DNA of 64,000 bases, taken from contig JAWWNJ010000177.1 of assembly GCA_037176885.1 (NCBI GenBank), forward strand, positions 62,001 through 126,000, read 5' to 3'. Below, piece by piece: positions 24,101 to 35,700 of the stretch. This stretch comes from Favolaschia claudopus (Eukaryota; Basidiomycota; Agaricomycetes; Agaricales; Mycenaceae). A program made the translations under genes and the position numbers. The first letter of the stretch is position 1; every line of letters begins with the position of its first letter. The notes beneath the pieces were generated by a model that worked only from the letters and a program-made list of their open reading frames with translations, ran no database searches and was not told the origin of the DNA.

Positions 24101-27100
24101 AGGGTGAAAGGTCCCCTTCCATTTCTGAAGACAAAGAAACTCCTCCCAGCGATCTTCATTTGGCTTTGGACGCCAGCGATTGGTCGAAGCGCGGACTTTG
24201 ACCCAGCCGAGACCTCTGTCCCATTTGGCGATAATGGGCTTTTTGGGTGAAGAAAATAAGGAGATCGCGTCGAAGCGAAGGCAAGCCTTTTGCTTCGGTA
24301 GCGAACAAAATACTTGTATAGTCCGGATGGCGACACTGTATGTCAGCTGGATGGGGCGACCGCGAGAGGGAGCTGCTCGGAAACTACGCTGGATCTGAGC
24401 CGGTCTCGCTTGCGCCAATTGCCTCAGTGTAGCAACGCCAAGAAGTATGCTGTACAAGTGGGCAAGCTGGAGTGATCCTTGTATATACGGAACCACCAAG
24501 GACACATCACAGCTGTCGACGTGGCTCACGGTGGGCCAGAAGGTCCCGCTGGAGAGATTCACCAGCGCCTGGGCGTTCTGGACACGCAAAAATTCTTGCG
24601 ACTTGAGGAGCGGATCATCGCGCTCGGCTATCAGCGGATCGTCGGCGTCGTATTGGGTCGAAACGGCGCTGCGGCAAACGAGGTCTGGCACGGCAATCGC
24701 TACAAGCACCGCAGAACTGTGGGTCCGCGAAGCTGCCAAGAGAGCAGGTAGAAGCGTTTCTTGTGAGAGGTACAACTTCTGTCGTGTTGATGACCGCCAG
24801 GATGATTTACGGTCGGGATCAAAGCGAAGAGAACAGTACTGCAGTGACAACCCAGTCGTGCGCAGGGCAAATCCGCGACACAGGTCCATAGTGTCGTCCG
24901 GATTGATTTCAGGAGCAGTAACGAAGACAACGAATCGAGCCAAAGATATTGTTGCGGAGACACCTTTCGGCATTTTCTCCACGATAGACGACGGCAGGTC
25001 ATGAGTATGCGCTTTGGGAGCCTTCGGCGGTAGAGATGTAATCACTTGGCTCAGGACGTTTATGACGAGGGGATGCCATAGCTCGACACATAGAGCGTCA
25101 GTGGTACAGTGAAGCTGCAACGCTTTGGAAGGCAAGTCAACACTTGCAACGGTATCTTCTTCGCACATGGAGGCCTCTGCGTGAGCATGCCCAACCAACT
25201 CCAATGCCTCCATGGAGAACAGTTCTGGATCCTCAGCAGGTAATTTGGAACCATCGGCTCGTTTAGTACACACACGGAGGAACAGAGGTCTGAGCACTAC
25301 TGCTATATCCGCTTGAAGATGGAAAAGTGACGAGTCGACAAGGGGCGCAGGGGGAGAAGGACGAGCGGGAGGGCGCGCAATATAACGCGATCCGATAGAC
25401 ACAATGAATCCATCTGTACGCAGTTCGAAAGCAGAGGGATTGACAGACTTCGCTCCGAGGATTAACCGTGCACAAATCGACCCGCAATCCACCTCAAAGG
25501 ACAAGCGCGGAACAGGGTAAGTAGGAGCAAGCGCAAGCGAAGATGCTTCTGCAGCGTTGGAATTGCTCTGGGAGGAAGGCGGGAGATCGGCCAAGAGCTT
25601 GGTCAGGTAATCGAGGCGAGCAGTAACATCCACGGCACCCAATTTGGCATAGACAGCCAAAAACGGAGCGTTCGGGTCGCCACTAAGAAATGGTGACGAG
25701 TGTAACCAGTTGATCGGCCACTGCATCCCGAGAGATTGGAACTCGGTCGACTGTATCACCAGCAGCCGAATCCGACTGAGATGAGCATTTCTATCCACGC
25801 TGATCTTCCCCGTTGAGAAGTCGAGAACATAACCATCAGGATCCAAACGGCCCGTATTTCGACCACGGCCAAGCCAGCGCCGATGCAGTGGATTGCGGTC
25901 TGGGTTACTCGTCTCCGCCTTTACGCTGATGTCCCGCACGATAAACCTGAACTCCTCCCGTTCAGGATTTATTATTTTCGCAGTGATTGCTGACATGGAA
26001 AAGCTGGCACTGGAAAGAAAGATCAACAGCGACTGGGACACTGTGAGTGTATGATCGACGTGAAAATCAAAAGCGCCTCACTGTATCTCTGACTTGCTTT
26101 AATTTCACGCATGGTGGAGCGTGACGGCGGGCCACTGAAAACGCGCCAAAGAAAGGCGTCCGGGGGAATGTAGGAGAGGACGGCGAAAAGAACGCGAGAC
26201 TGGAAGGCGAGAGGATAGGGGACGCCAAGGAATCCCTGGAACGAGGGATGGATAACATCGGAGGAGGCTCGGGCTCGCAGCGAGGCTCTGGATACGGGTC
26301 ATCTTCATGCTGCTTGGGTGGTTTCAAAGAGTGGACCAAATCAATCATTGCGCGGACATCAACGTTAGCGTTGGTCATGGCCAGAGAAACGTTGACACTA
26401 TGAGGGTCGATTGTGCCTCGTTTAGGACTGAATCCAAGTGATGCATCGAGACTAATAGAACCAGGAAGATTGAAAAAATTGACAGATTCCCCCGTTATAA
26501 CTAAAAGATCGGGTCAATATACAAAAAAAGATATGCGCGCGGCACTAAAACGCACCGAAAGAGTCCGCAACAGAGTCCATAGACCCAACAATATCGTTCA
26601 TCCTGAGCTCTATTTTGGCGGATCCATGCGTTCTAGCCCAAGCACGGTCCCAAGACCGTAGCACACTATTCGTAAATCGACGTCTCAACGCGCCCACACC
26701 ATACGTTCCTCTGCCAGGCGCTGGCACCTGCGGTTGCGTGAGATCTTCAGTTTTCTCAGTCTGAGTAAACGCCAGAAGAGTGCGGAACGATATTGTCCCT
26801 ATGACGATCTTGGTGCCAGGAGCATCCGCAAATGTTATGGTCGGAGAGTGAAAGTCGAGCACCAGTGCTTGGCTGATTCCGGGTACCCAGTGAATGAGAA
26901 GTCGAAGACAGTACCCAAAATAAGAGCGTATAAACGGCCGCAGAAACGGGTCGATGAGCGAGTAAAGCTGGGACACGAGCACCCAGAGACGGCCAGCCAA
27001 CGGAGAAGGTGCAAAGTCCGCTAACCTGAGCGCCCCAGTTTGCCGGTCTACAGGACGCTTCACAAACGAACCAACCTCCAACGTAAACCCCTGCACCTGC

Positions 27101-27390
27101 ACAGTCATCCGCCGCGAAGCCCACGCCCAACTAATCCGGTCGGCGCGCAAAGTGTGCGCTCCGGCGCGAACATACAAACCACGGATAGACCGGAAACTAA
27201 TGCTTCGAAGCCGCAGGTGTCGGGACATACGACTGAGCATCCATGGAATGATATAGGTGCGCATGAGCAGGGACAAAGCGATGAGTCTGACAATCCAGAC
27301 GGAGAAGGTCGTCCACCAGACATCGGGGTGTGAGTATAGCAGGAATCGTGTAATGTAGTGAATCCCAGTGAATATAGAGAGTTGAGCCAT
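18185..27390 (-). CDS. FMP27: FMP27/BLTP2-type bridge-like lipid transfer protein
   Basis: Very large protein (roughly 2,700-2,800 residues) of the repeating beta-groove superfamily that channels lipids at ER-plasma membrane or other contact sites (yeast Fmp27/Hob1, fly Hobbit, human BLTP2). The start is MAQLSIFTGIHYITRF at 27390 with an N-terminal membrane anchor (WTTFSVWIVRLIALSLLM), then the chorein-like SFRSIRGLYVRAG and GFTLEVGSFV. The longest exon (about 22913-26000) contains MQWPINWLHSSPF, ELSVDWVDCPV, TTFSWGVSYGPGTQDVM and the family signature GFWDK at 22949-22963. The C-terminus (PSDMSWKGWLKMAFHQPL, then a basic Ser-rich tail) ends at 18185-18187. These match the Fmp27 GFWDK and Golgi-body-localisation segments. 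It is split by many short introns, and exact exon borders in 18800-22900 were not resolved. Confidence 0.88.
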
Positions 27391-27703
27391 GGCTGGAGCG
27401 GCCAGGTCGGGTAAGGCGCGTAGCCCGGTGCACACACCGCTGCTGGACGTTGTTCGATGACAAGATTAGGGTTCAAAATTCACATCACAAGTCGGGCTAT
27501 TCAATGAAACACCGGTTGAGCGCTGGTGGCGGGCCGTGGCAAAACACAAAACACAAACTTGTCCAAAATTAGATAGATCCTTGGCGTAGGGCATGGAAAG
27601 CCAAAATATGCGGATTACAGGGTATAACATGTATATAGTTATGTCCAACAAGATCGCGGAAGGCACATTAGAGTCGTTAGTATTCGTCAAATAGAACATG
27701 CCC
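27391..27703. other. Spacer upstream of FMP27
   Basis: About 310 bp holding the FMP27 promoter and the 3' end of the next minus-strand gene. I see no gene, repeat or clear motif in it. Confidence 0.55.
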
Positions 27704-29838
27704 TCACTTCCGGTCACCGTCAAAGAAAGCAACCAACTGTCCAACAGGAACCTTCTTCCCATTCCCACTCAGCTTTCCAGGTTCTTTCCCCGTTCCAACT
27801 GATTGTTTCTTCAAGACGAGCGGATCGACGAAATTCGCATTAGCGGTCCCAAACCGGTCAATAGACCGTGATCGACCATGGGGCAGTGGTGAGGGCCTGC
27901 GTCCCAGCGACGCCACGGTGTTCGGTGAGGCCTGAACAACAGCGGAGAACCCATATGCGGACTGAGCGCGCGTCCGTGGTTCCCTGGTCAAAGAGTTGCC
28001 GCTCACGTTCCTACTCTGCGCCAATTTGGCAGCGGCTGATTTCCCTATAGTTTCACCGCCGAATTCATTGTCTTCAATGTCGGAACTGGAAAACTTGGCG
28101 GTGCCGTATTTGGGTTCGGATTCCGAATCGGACTCTGCACCGCCTAGAGCAACCGTGTATCTCTTCCTGGGAGTCGGACTGACACTTCCTCGTCCGCTAC
28201 CAGGCCGAGGAGACACTTTCGGCAATGGGAGGTCGTTTCCTGTCGACGGCAAACCAGAAGAAATTGATGAAAGTGACGCATTCGAGTAAGACGTCGACAT
28301 GGATCCAGTCAGATTAGCAGGCGGTAACCCCGAGACGGTTGAAGAGGGGGAAGTAGTGAACACATCTTGTGAAAGCAGTTTGGAATCAGGAGGAGTAGCA
28401 TAATCACCGCTTGGGCGGGGCAGCCTGGTGATGCTGGTCGTCGAAGCTGAAGAGGCTATGGGAGGCGATGTAGATTCACGCGCTGTGTATCCACCTGAGA
28501 TTGAGCGCGGCGACGTCGCACCAGGCACCGCAAAGGACGACGAAGGCGTCGAAGGGCCAGCCGAGATTTCAGCCGGATAACGAGCTTGATTGGATTGCGA
28601 AAGTTTGGATGGCGCCGTGGCTAGCTTTGCCATCTCGCGCCCAAGCGTCGACACACGGCTCTCCAATTCCTGCAAGCCTTCCCGTATATCCGCGAGTGCT
28701 TCGGCACCGGTGTCATCAGGACTCTGCGAGGAAGATTCGTGTGGCGGCTGCTTCGTATCCTTCTGCACCTCCTTCTCGTTCTCCTTGTCCACCAACCATC
28801 TCTCAACATCTCCCATCCTTTCTTCCAGGGCCCGTACATGACCCACTGTCCACTTTTCGAGCTTTTCGAACCGTTTGGCGATGGTGAGTAGTGTGACATG
28901 TACATCCAGCGTCCCGGTAGCTTCGTCGAATTGAGCGTAGAGGGGAGGAACTTCCCTCTCCTTTTCTCGTGGGGAGGAAGAAATCGTGTCTGGCCGCATA
29001 GGCGATGGTGTAAGTATGGGGGGCAGGTTAGCATTAGGGATCTGCGGACGAGTAGGTGTAGTGGGGGAAGATGAACCTGGGACAGGTCGGCGCTGCTGAG
29101 GGGGAACGAGACTAGTGTACGATGGATTAGAGTATCTGGCTTGGGCGTTGGCGGGCCATTCCTTCTCCTTCCCTTTGCTATTCCGCTTCTCTTTCTCTCG
29201 CGCTTTGGCTTCCTGAATCACCTGCTGGGCAGGCGTCAGATCTTTGGTAGGTGTGAGCTTGTTCTTAGCAGCGGCCCACCAGCCTCCACCCTCCTTTTGA
29301 GAAGATGACGGCGAAGGAGGGTCAAGCGACTGAGATCGTGAAGGAGGGGGCGGCAGAGACTTGGTGCTCTCCATCATGGCCAGAACGCGCTCCTCCAATT
29401 GTCTCCGGTCCTCCGCCTCCCGAGTGAGAATCCGCTCTGCTTCGCGTCTGCTACGGTCCCGTTCCCGTTCTGCCTCGGCCTCCAGCTCCGCATCCGTCGG
29501 CATAGAGTTCGGGGTACGAGGAGCGATCAAGGAAGTAACTGATCTAGCAAAGCTTGCGGCCATTTGAGACACAGAAGACGTCGGTGAAGGTGAGCGCCAT
29601 TGCGCTCGGTCGTCACCATCTTCACTGCCCTCGGACTGAGGGTCAATCCCCGTGAAAGTGGAGGCTATATATCCATTCCGAAGAGGGGAGGGGGGACGTC
29701 CAACTTGTTGATAACCACCTTCCGGCTGAACAAAGGTTTGTACAGTGGAATCATTGAAAATCTGAGACTTACAGCTTGCAAGGAAGATGGGGCGGCGGGA
29801 GCAGTCATGCGGCGCTGTTGCTTGGTGGATTGCTGCAT
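27704..29838 (-). CDS. Ser/Pro-rich hypothetical protein with a coiled coil
   Basis: No family recognised. The ATG at 29838 gives MQQSTKQQRRMTAPAAPSSL. One intron (gtaagtctc..ttgttcag, about 29718-29763) is removed before PEGGYQQVGRPPSP, and the rest is one exon ending FFDGDRK with TGA at 27704-27706, about 690 residues. A charged helical stretch (DAELEAEAERERDRSRREAE and on to LEERVLAMMES) lies near residue 100. A conserved-looking segment PPLYAQFDEATGTLDVHVT then KRFEKLEKWTVGHVRALEER is a likely coiled coil near residue 330. The remainder is Ser/Thr/Pro-rich and probably disordered, with many proline-directed phosphorylation sites. The open frame continues upstream of the ATG to about 30091, but only by reading through non-coding sequence. 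Confidence 0.7.
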
Positions 29839-30087
29839 GCCAGACGCGGCGTCGCCGACGTGCGACTCTGTTCAGGAGCCAACAATATTTACTTGTGTTT
29901 ACTGGGCGGCTATTCATCTTATCGCACTTCCGTGTTCGGTTACATAGAAAGAGTCTGTCTATTCCACATATTATTATAATTGTGCTGCGCTCATATACAA
30001 ATGTTGCGAATAAAAAAGAGAACGTCGGACGACAACTTGAACAAAAGACGAGCCACCGACCCACGTTATTTAACCTTACTCGAGCAT

Positions 30088-32395
30088 TCATTGCGAATCC
30101 ACAGCCAGCTTTTTCAGATGCGGTGAACCCTCAGCCTCAGCACTTACTGTACTGTCTGTGTCGTCGACCTTACGTTTTATCCCGGCGAGCTTAGACTCTG
30201 CGGAAGGAGACAACGAGACTGAACGTAATGCGTCCGAGTCGACTATCTTTAAAGCGGAAGGCGGCGGAGTCACCACAACGCGTCCAGTCCCAGATCCATC
30301 TGGCGTATTCGAGTGGCTCCGAAGATTCGCCATTTCATTTCGTAACCGTAGGGTGAGTCCGTTCACTGCTTCAGCGTGACATGTTGCATGATAAACCTGG
30401 TGAAAAGAATGGTCAGGGATACGTTGGAATAAAATGCAGATTGCTAGATACGTACGCGGTCATCTTTTAGCACAGCGTTTCGCCATACCCAGTCCTCCAC
30501 ATCTTCAACCCACTCAGAATTGAATGATTCCTTACATATTGGGCATGCGACAGGCTTCGCTTCCTCCCCGCGAGGTACGACGATAAACTGGGCTCGAAGG
30601 TCAGCGTCACGCTTAGCAACCTCCGCAGCAGCAGCAGCTTTAGCATTGATCGGGCGAACACCATCCGCGCGGCCCTTGCCTTTAACATCAACCGACGTGT
30701 CATGTACCCAGTCCTTCGGAGAGTACGTCAGTAAAGCGAAGGTGAAAGAAAGATAAAATAGAGCGCACCTCTACTCCGATGAACCAACTACGACTATGTC
30801 CTCGACCACTATTCTGGTTAGCTTTGCGGTTTTGCTTGAAATGCATGTCCAGATGGTCCTCCATGCGCTTCTTGCCCAAACTCGTATCGGGGAAACGAAT
30901 GCCACATTGCTTGCACTGGATGGGAAGGCGATCGTACAAGAACTCGACAATGTCAGACCGTTTTCTGCAGAACGAGCTCAACACAAAATGTAGATTAGTA
31001 TGATTGCAGTCGTACCTTATAATGTCAGCGCTCGTGAGCTTAACATCATGCATGAGAATGGCATCCCTATAAGCACGGGAAGACTCTCGTCCGAGATCAG
31101 GCGGTGGAGACTCAGGTTTGGACACATCCTCAGTTGATGTGCCAGCGCCTTGAGGCGTCACATTTTCGGACATGATACCCGCCTTCTTAAGAGTTGATAA
31201 CAGGTTAAGGAGGCTGCTCTGCGCATTCGATGAGCTAGATGAAGCAGCGGTCGCCGGAAGCACAGAAGGGGAGGGCTCTGTTTTCACAGCATTATCGTAC
31301 GTAGTAGGATAAGGGTACAAAGACGGAGCAGCGGGAGCCGGGGTGAAGTTAGTTTGACCCGGGAAGGTGGGCTGAGGTGTAGGCCACGCGGAAGGTACAG
31401 GGGTAGGCGCTTGTGACAGAGACGGCGTAGGAACCGGTGGTGGGGGCGCAGGCGTAGGCACATTTGCAGGTCGTACCAGACTGCGCAGTTGGGTCAGAAT
31501 CTGCTGCAGTTCCTCTTGAGAAACCCCAGCCTCGATGAGCTTTCGGAGCTAAATATGCCTCATGTTAGCCTGGGAAAAACAAACAACAAGAGAATCTCAC
31601 CTGGATTAGAATATTGATGTGGTTTTTGGAGGTCTGGTCGTATGGATTGGCTTGCGCGGCGCGCTCCTTCTGATTGAGGGTGAATTCAAGTTCAGATAAC
31701 ACCTGAGTCTTGGTTATTTGCCCCGAGCCAGAATAAAAACTGTTAGTCTGCGCGTGACGTTCAACTACGGGTAACCGAGATGAGAATCGCCCTACACTCG
31801 TGGATGCAGCACCATCTCCCCAGACGCCACGCTCGATGGCAGCTTGAGCAGCTGCGCCAAAGAGCTCCTCGCCGGACGGTGCGCCGGTGCGCCAGGTGAT
31901 GAGCATCTCTTCCATTTTGCTACGAGTGGCTTCGTCAACCTGACCATAAGTCTCCAAGAAGAGAGGAACGACGAAGGCGGCGAAGTTGCGGGCATAGGGT
32001 TGATAGACGTTTTTTGATATTGCGTCGAGGAGATAAAAGGCGGGGAGCTTCATCCACTGAGGAACCTGATACCAGAACATCGAAAACTGTTCAGAGTCAG
32101 TGGCATTGGATTGACTCACGCGCCGGATATGTGTTTCAAGACACTGAGCGACGACGTCGGAGAACCGAGAAAACTCTTGTGCAATCATGGAGAGATTCTG
32201 AATGATTGGTCTTGAGTTAACCTTGAGCTCAGCGAGCTGGTTAGAGTAATCTCTACGAAACGTGACTGGATCAGGGTTGTACACGGGCGGTGGAGGGGGC
32301 GGGGGCGGAGGATGATAGTAGTTGTTGTTGTAGGTGGCGTAGGGCTGTTGGTGAGGGAAAGGCGGGGGGCCATAGTGTTGATGTTGGGAGTACAT
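30088..32395 (-). CDS. PCF11: mRNA cleavage and polyadenylation factor PCF11
   Basis: Subunit of cleavage factor IA that couples RNA polymerase II CTD to 3'-end cleavage and termination. The start is MYSQHQHYGPPPFP at 32395. After a proline run the CTD-interaction domain begins with FRRDYSNQLAELKVNSRPII and continues through NLSMIAQEFSRF, WMKLPAFYLLDAISKNVY and FLETYGQVDEATRSKMEEML. A low-complexity middle is followed by two zinc fingers: CKQCGIRFPD..MEDHLDMHFKQN, and VACPICKESFNSEWVEDVEDW with the following H and C (RVYHATCHAEAV). The segment SRSWFIGVEDWV joins the two. It ends LKKLAVDSQ with the stop at 30088-30090. The order CID, linker, paired CCHC-type fingers around the Clp1-binding region is that of Pcf11. 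Confidence 0.92.
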
Positions 32396-32784
32396 GGTGG
32401 TTCTCACAGAGCAACGATTCCACAAGCACTCTCACTGTAAAATACAGCGTACAACTATCGTGATGATGAAGGGTGTCGTTGAAACGCTGGCAGTGACGTG
32501 ACTGTCACCTCGTCACAACTATATGCTCCGATGACACCTGCCCATTCCCCCGCTTGGGCCACCCCGGTCATACGCGGCCATTCTAGCGGCTTCGCTATTG
32601 TTCGTATTATTCAACATTCTACATAGTGTAATCGGTCATTGTACTGGATACGCCAAAAATACACAAACGAGACCGCTAGCAGTACAGGTATGGATGGTGG
32701 TTGTTAGATGTGCGACAATGGGGGGATATATCAGCAAGAGTATCATGAAAAAAGGCGTAAATGGGTCGTTAGAATCATTGGGCA
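32396..32784. other. Spacer between PCF11 and IQGAP genes
   Basis: About 390 bp with the PCF11 promoter and the 3' region of the IQGAP gene. It is T-rich around 32590-32640. I see no gene or repeat. Confidence 0.55.
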
Positions 32785-35700
32785 TTAGGCGTAGAATCTG
32801 GTAGGACCATAGTCAGACTGACATGAAAAATCGAGGACACCTCCGACATACTTTTTATTAATCTGGTAAAGGAAACGTTCGAAATTCATTTTGGCCTTGC
32901 CACCGAACAGCGACAAGTACGGCCGTTGTTCGTATTTCGCTTGCAGCAGGTCTTCCATCTTGATGTCCTCGCTAGCGATGCGAGTTGAGACGCCCAGGAG
33001 AGCAGATTCAAGAAGAATAGTGAAAACCCCCGCGGTGTTCGACGACATGGTCAGATGCAGCTTGTCGAATTGTCGGGGCGAATACTGGTCGATCGACAAT
33101 AGAATGCCTTTCTCATACAGATACTTGGCAGTGTAGAGGAAGGACCCGAATTGCGGGATGTCCCCAGCGCGCTGCAGGTCACGAAGATGGTAATACTGGC
33201 GGGTGAACGGAATGACAAATCTCCTGCAGAACTGGGATCAGCCGAGTTTGACGCTCAAACCGAGACACATACTTTTTGCCGCCTGCACGCTGCATAGTCT
33301 GCATGGTGTTTTCGACATAGCTATGATAGCTTTTGATCTTCTCCTCCAGTTGCTTCTTGCTTTCCAGCAACTGCCTCAGAGCTTCGTTCATCGACTCCAT
33401 TTCCTGTTGCCGCTGAATACGCTTCCTGTGTTTGCTGCGCACGTCGACGGCAATGGCATTCAGGATGCCCTGGAACTTGTCTTGGCGAGTGATCTTCCCC
33501 ATCTGTTCCAGCTTCAGCAAGAACCCAATTGTTCGGGCTTTGACCATGGAGAAATTGGACCTGGTAGAAGAGGTCAAGATGGATGTGATTGCCCATCACA
33601 AATACTCACGAGCGAATATCGTCTAACCGATATGCACCGTCACCGCCAGTGGTCGAAGGTTGACGTCGGTTATGAGCATATTGGGCCTGCTCATGGTCCG
33701 CCTCCGCCTCCAAAATCTCATCCCATATCTCCTCGTCCTCTTCGGTAACCGGCCGGTAGAGCGCCTTCTCCAGGTCCTGATCGGGCTGAACCCTGAGGAT
33801 GGCAAGCACTCCGCGCTTGGCTTGGACCCAAAGAGTCTTTTCTTCGGCACGAGGGTCTGCAACAAGTTCAGGACGAAGAACATCAGTGGGTAATTGAGGG
33901 CCGACCTCGGACATTAGCAAAGCGATTGGTCAATTCCAGTGTAATGGCCGCATCTCTGGCGTCTTTCAGCTCGTCGCTCCCAAGATGCGGTACACCACCC
34001 AATTCAGTTAGGATCGTTCTCAGTGTATCATCAGCGCGAGGGGCCTGAAAAAATGGGTGAGACCACTATCGATAGCAGAAAACAAATGGGCACGGACCAA
34101 CGCGTTTTGATGCTGCATGAGGAGCCCATGAATCGTGTAGATTTCATTGGGGGAGATGTATATAGGTTTGGGCGAAACAGTGGCGTCAAGGAATTCGTGA
34201 GCATGGAATTGTGTTTCCGCATCAGGTACGTTAGCGACTAAAAGGCGCTTGAGACAAACATGGAGACAGCATTGGGATGGCATTTACCTTCAAGCAGCCA
34301 CGCGGTCATTTGCGCGATAGCAGTGCGTACAAAGTCATTGATAGGAACGTATTTCGGACTATCGTCGTCAAACTCCGACCCAGTGGTGATTTGGGTGAGG
34401 ACTTTGGATATCTGATCCAGATTCTTGCGCGCATGACGATCAATGGTATTGGGCACAATATCAAAGGTCTCTGGCGTCCTTTAGAAAGCATGAGTGGATG
34501 ATGGACGGGACAAGCTCATAGACGCACACGATCGCTGGATTGATATAGCGATAGTAAACCAGCCTGCCTATACACGCGGCGAGCAAAGTATCAGGAGCAT
34601 CCGGATATCTCTCCTGCAAACCAACATTATATATTGATTGAACACGAAACGATTGATGACTTACCCGTAAAGCAAGGAGCGTTTCCCGGGCAAGATACCG
34701 AATGTTGTAAGGCATTCGCTTGGTTGATTGAATGAGAGCCGTCAGAAACCATTGGGTGCATTCTCGCAAAGTTTGGAGAGCTACAACGACGTTATAAGTT
34801 ACCTGAATAAGGAACCATACAACGAACGAACCTCGAATATAGACAGCTCTCGTGGGCCCATCCAACAAAGCTTCCCGGAAGTTCAGGTCCTTTCGCTTTC
34901 CGCTGGCTGTGCCCAGATGCGTCTCCTCCAACTCAATTCGAGCTCGGTATATCTATGGTTCAAGCTCAGTACGCACTCCAGCCGTCGACAAAGAGCACTG
35001 ACCGTTGATGGATCGAGCTCCAGATCGATAGGTGGCTCACCGACCGATGGCGCATCGATGACCCGACGGATGACCGATTGCAAAGTCTCCCGGACGTACG
35101 TACTTTGCTTGGGGCGAACGTATGGAACGGCGATATTAACATACACCGGATGTCCATGGATGATTTCATGTATGGAACCAGCAGAGTTGATCTCGTCTTG
35201 GACAGCAGTCTGGACGCTCATGAGTCACAAGAATGTGAGATGAGCGAAGATTCATACCTGGAACAACTTGAGCAGAAGGAAGTCTTCTCGGCGATCCTGA
35301 CCAAAACCAAAGATTGTCAACGTGACGCGCTCAGTGAACCGCCTGTTCTTCTCGATCGCGCTGTCCATAGACATCTGAAGGAACAAGCTGCTGAGATACT
35401 CGGCTCGTGTCTGGAGGAGGTAGAACAGCTGCTGATACAGCTCAAGTTTTCGATGAGCTGCCTGATCCATGGTGTTCGGTCCGGAGAAAGGATCGCCGTG
35501 TGCAGCAAGCAAGGAAGCCGCGGTGGCTCTGTCAACCCCGCGTTTTCTCGCCTTGACGATACCGTCGAAATTCTGCACATTCAACCCAATCCTGACGTCC
35601 AGATCATTCAGATCGCTCTCAAGAGTCTGGTTCTCTCGAATCGCCTCAACGACCTTTTTCCGCAACCGTTCTACCTTGACCTCATCCTGGAAGTCCGCCT

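Noticed and set aside
24447..25004. Plus-strand frame of 185 residues inside FMP27
   Set aside because: Antisense to the large FMP27 exon and compositionally its reverse complement.
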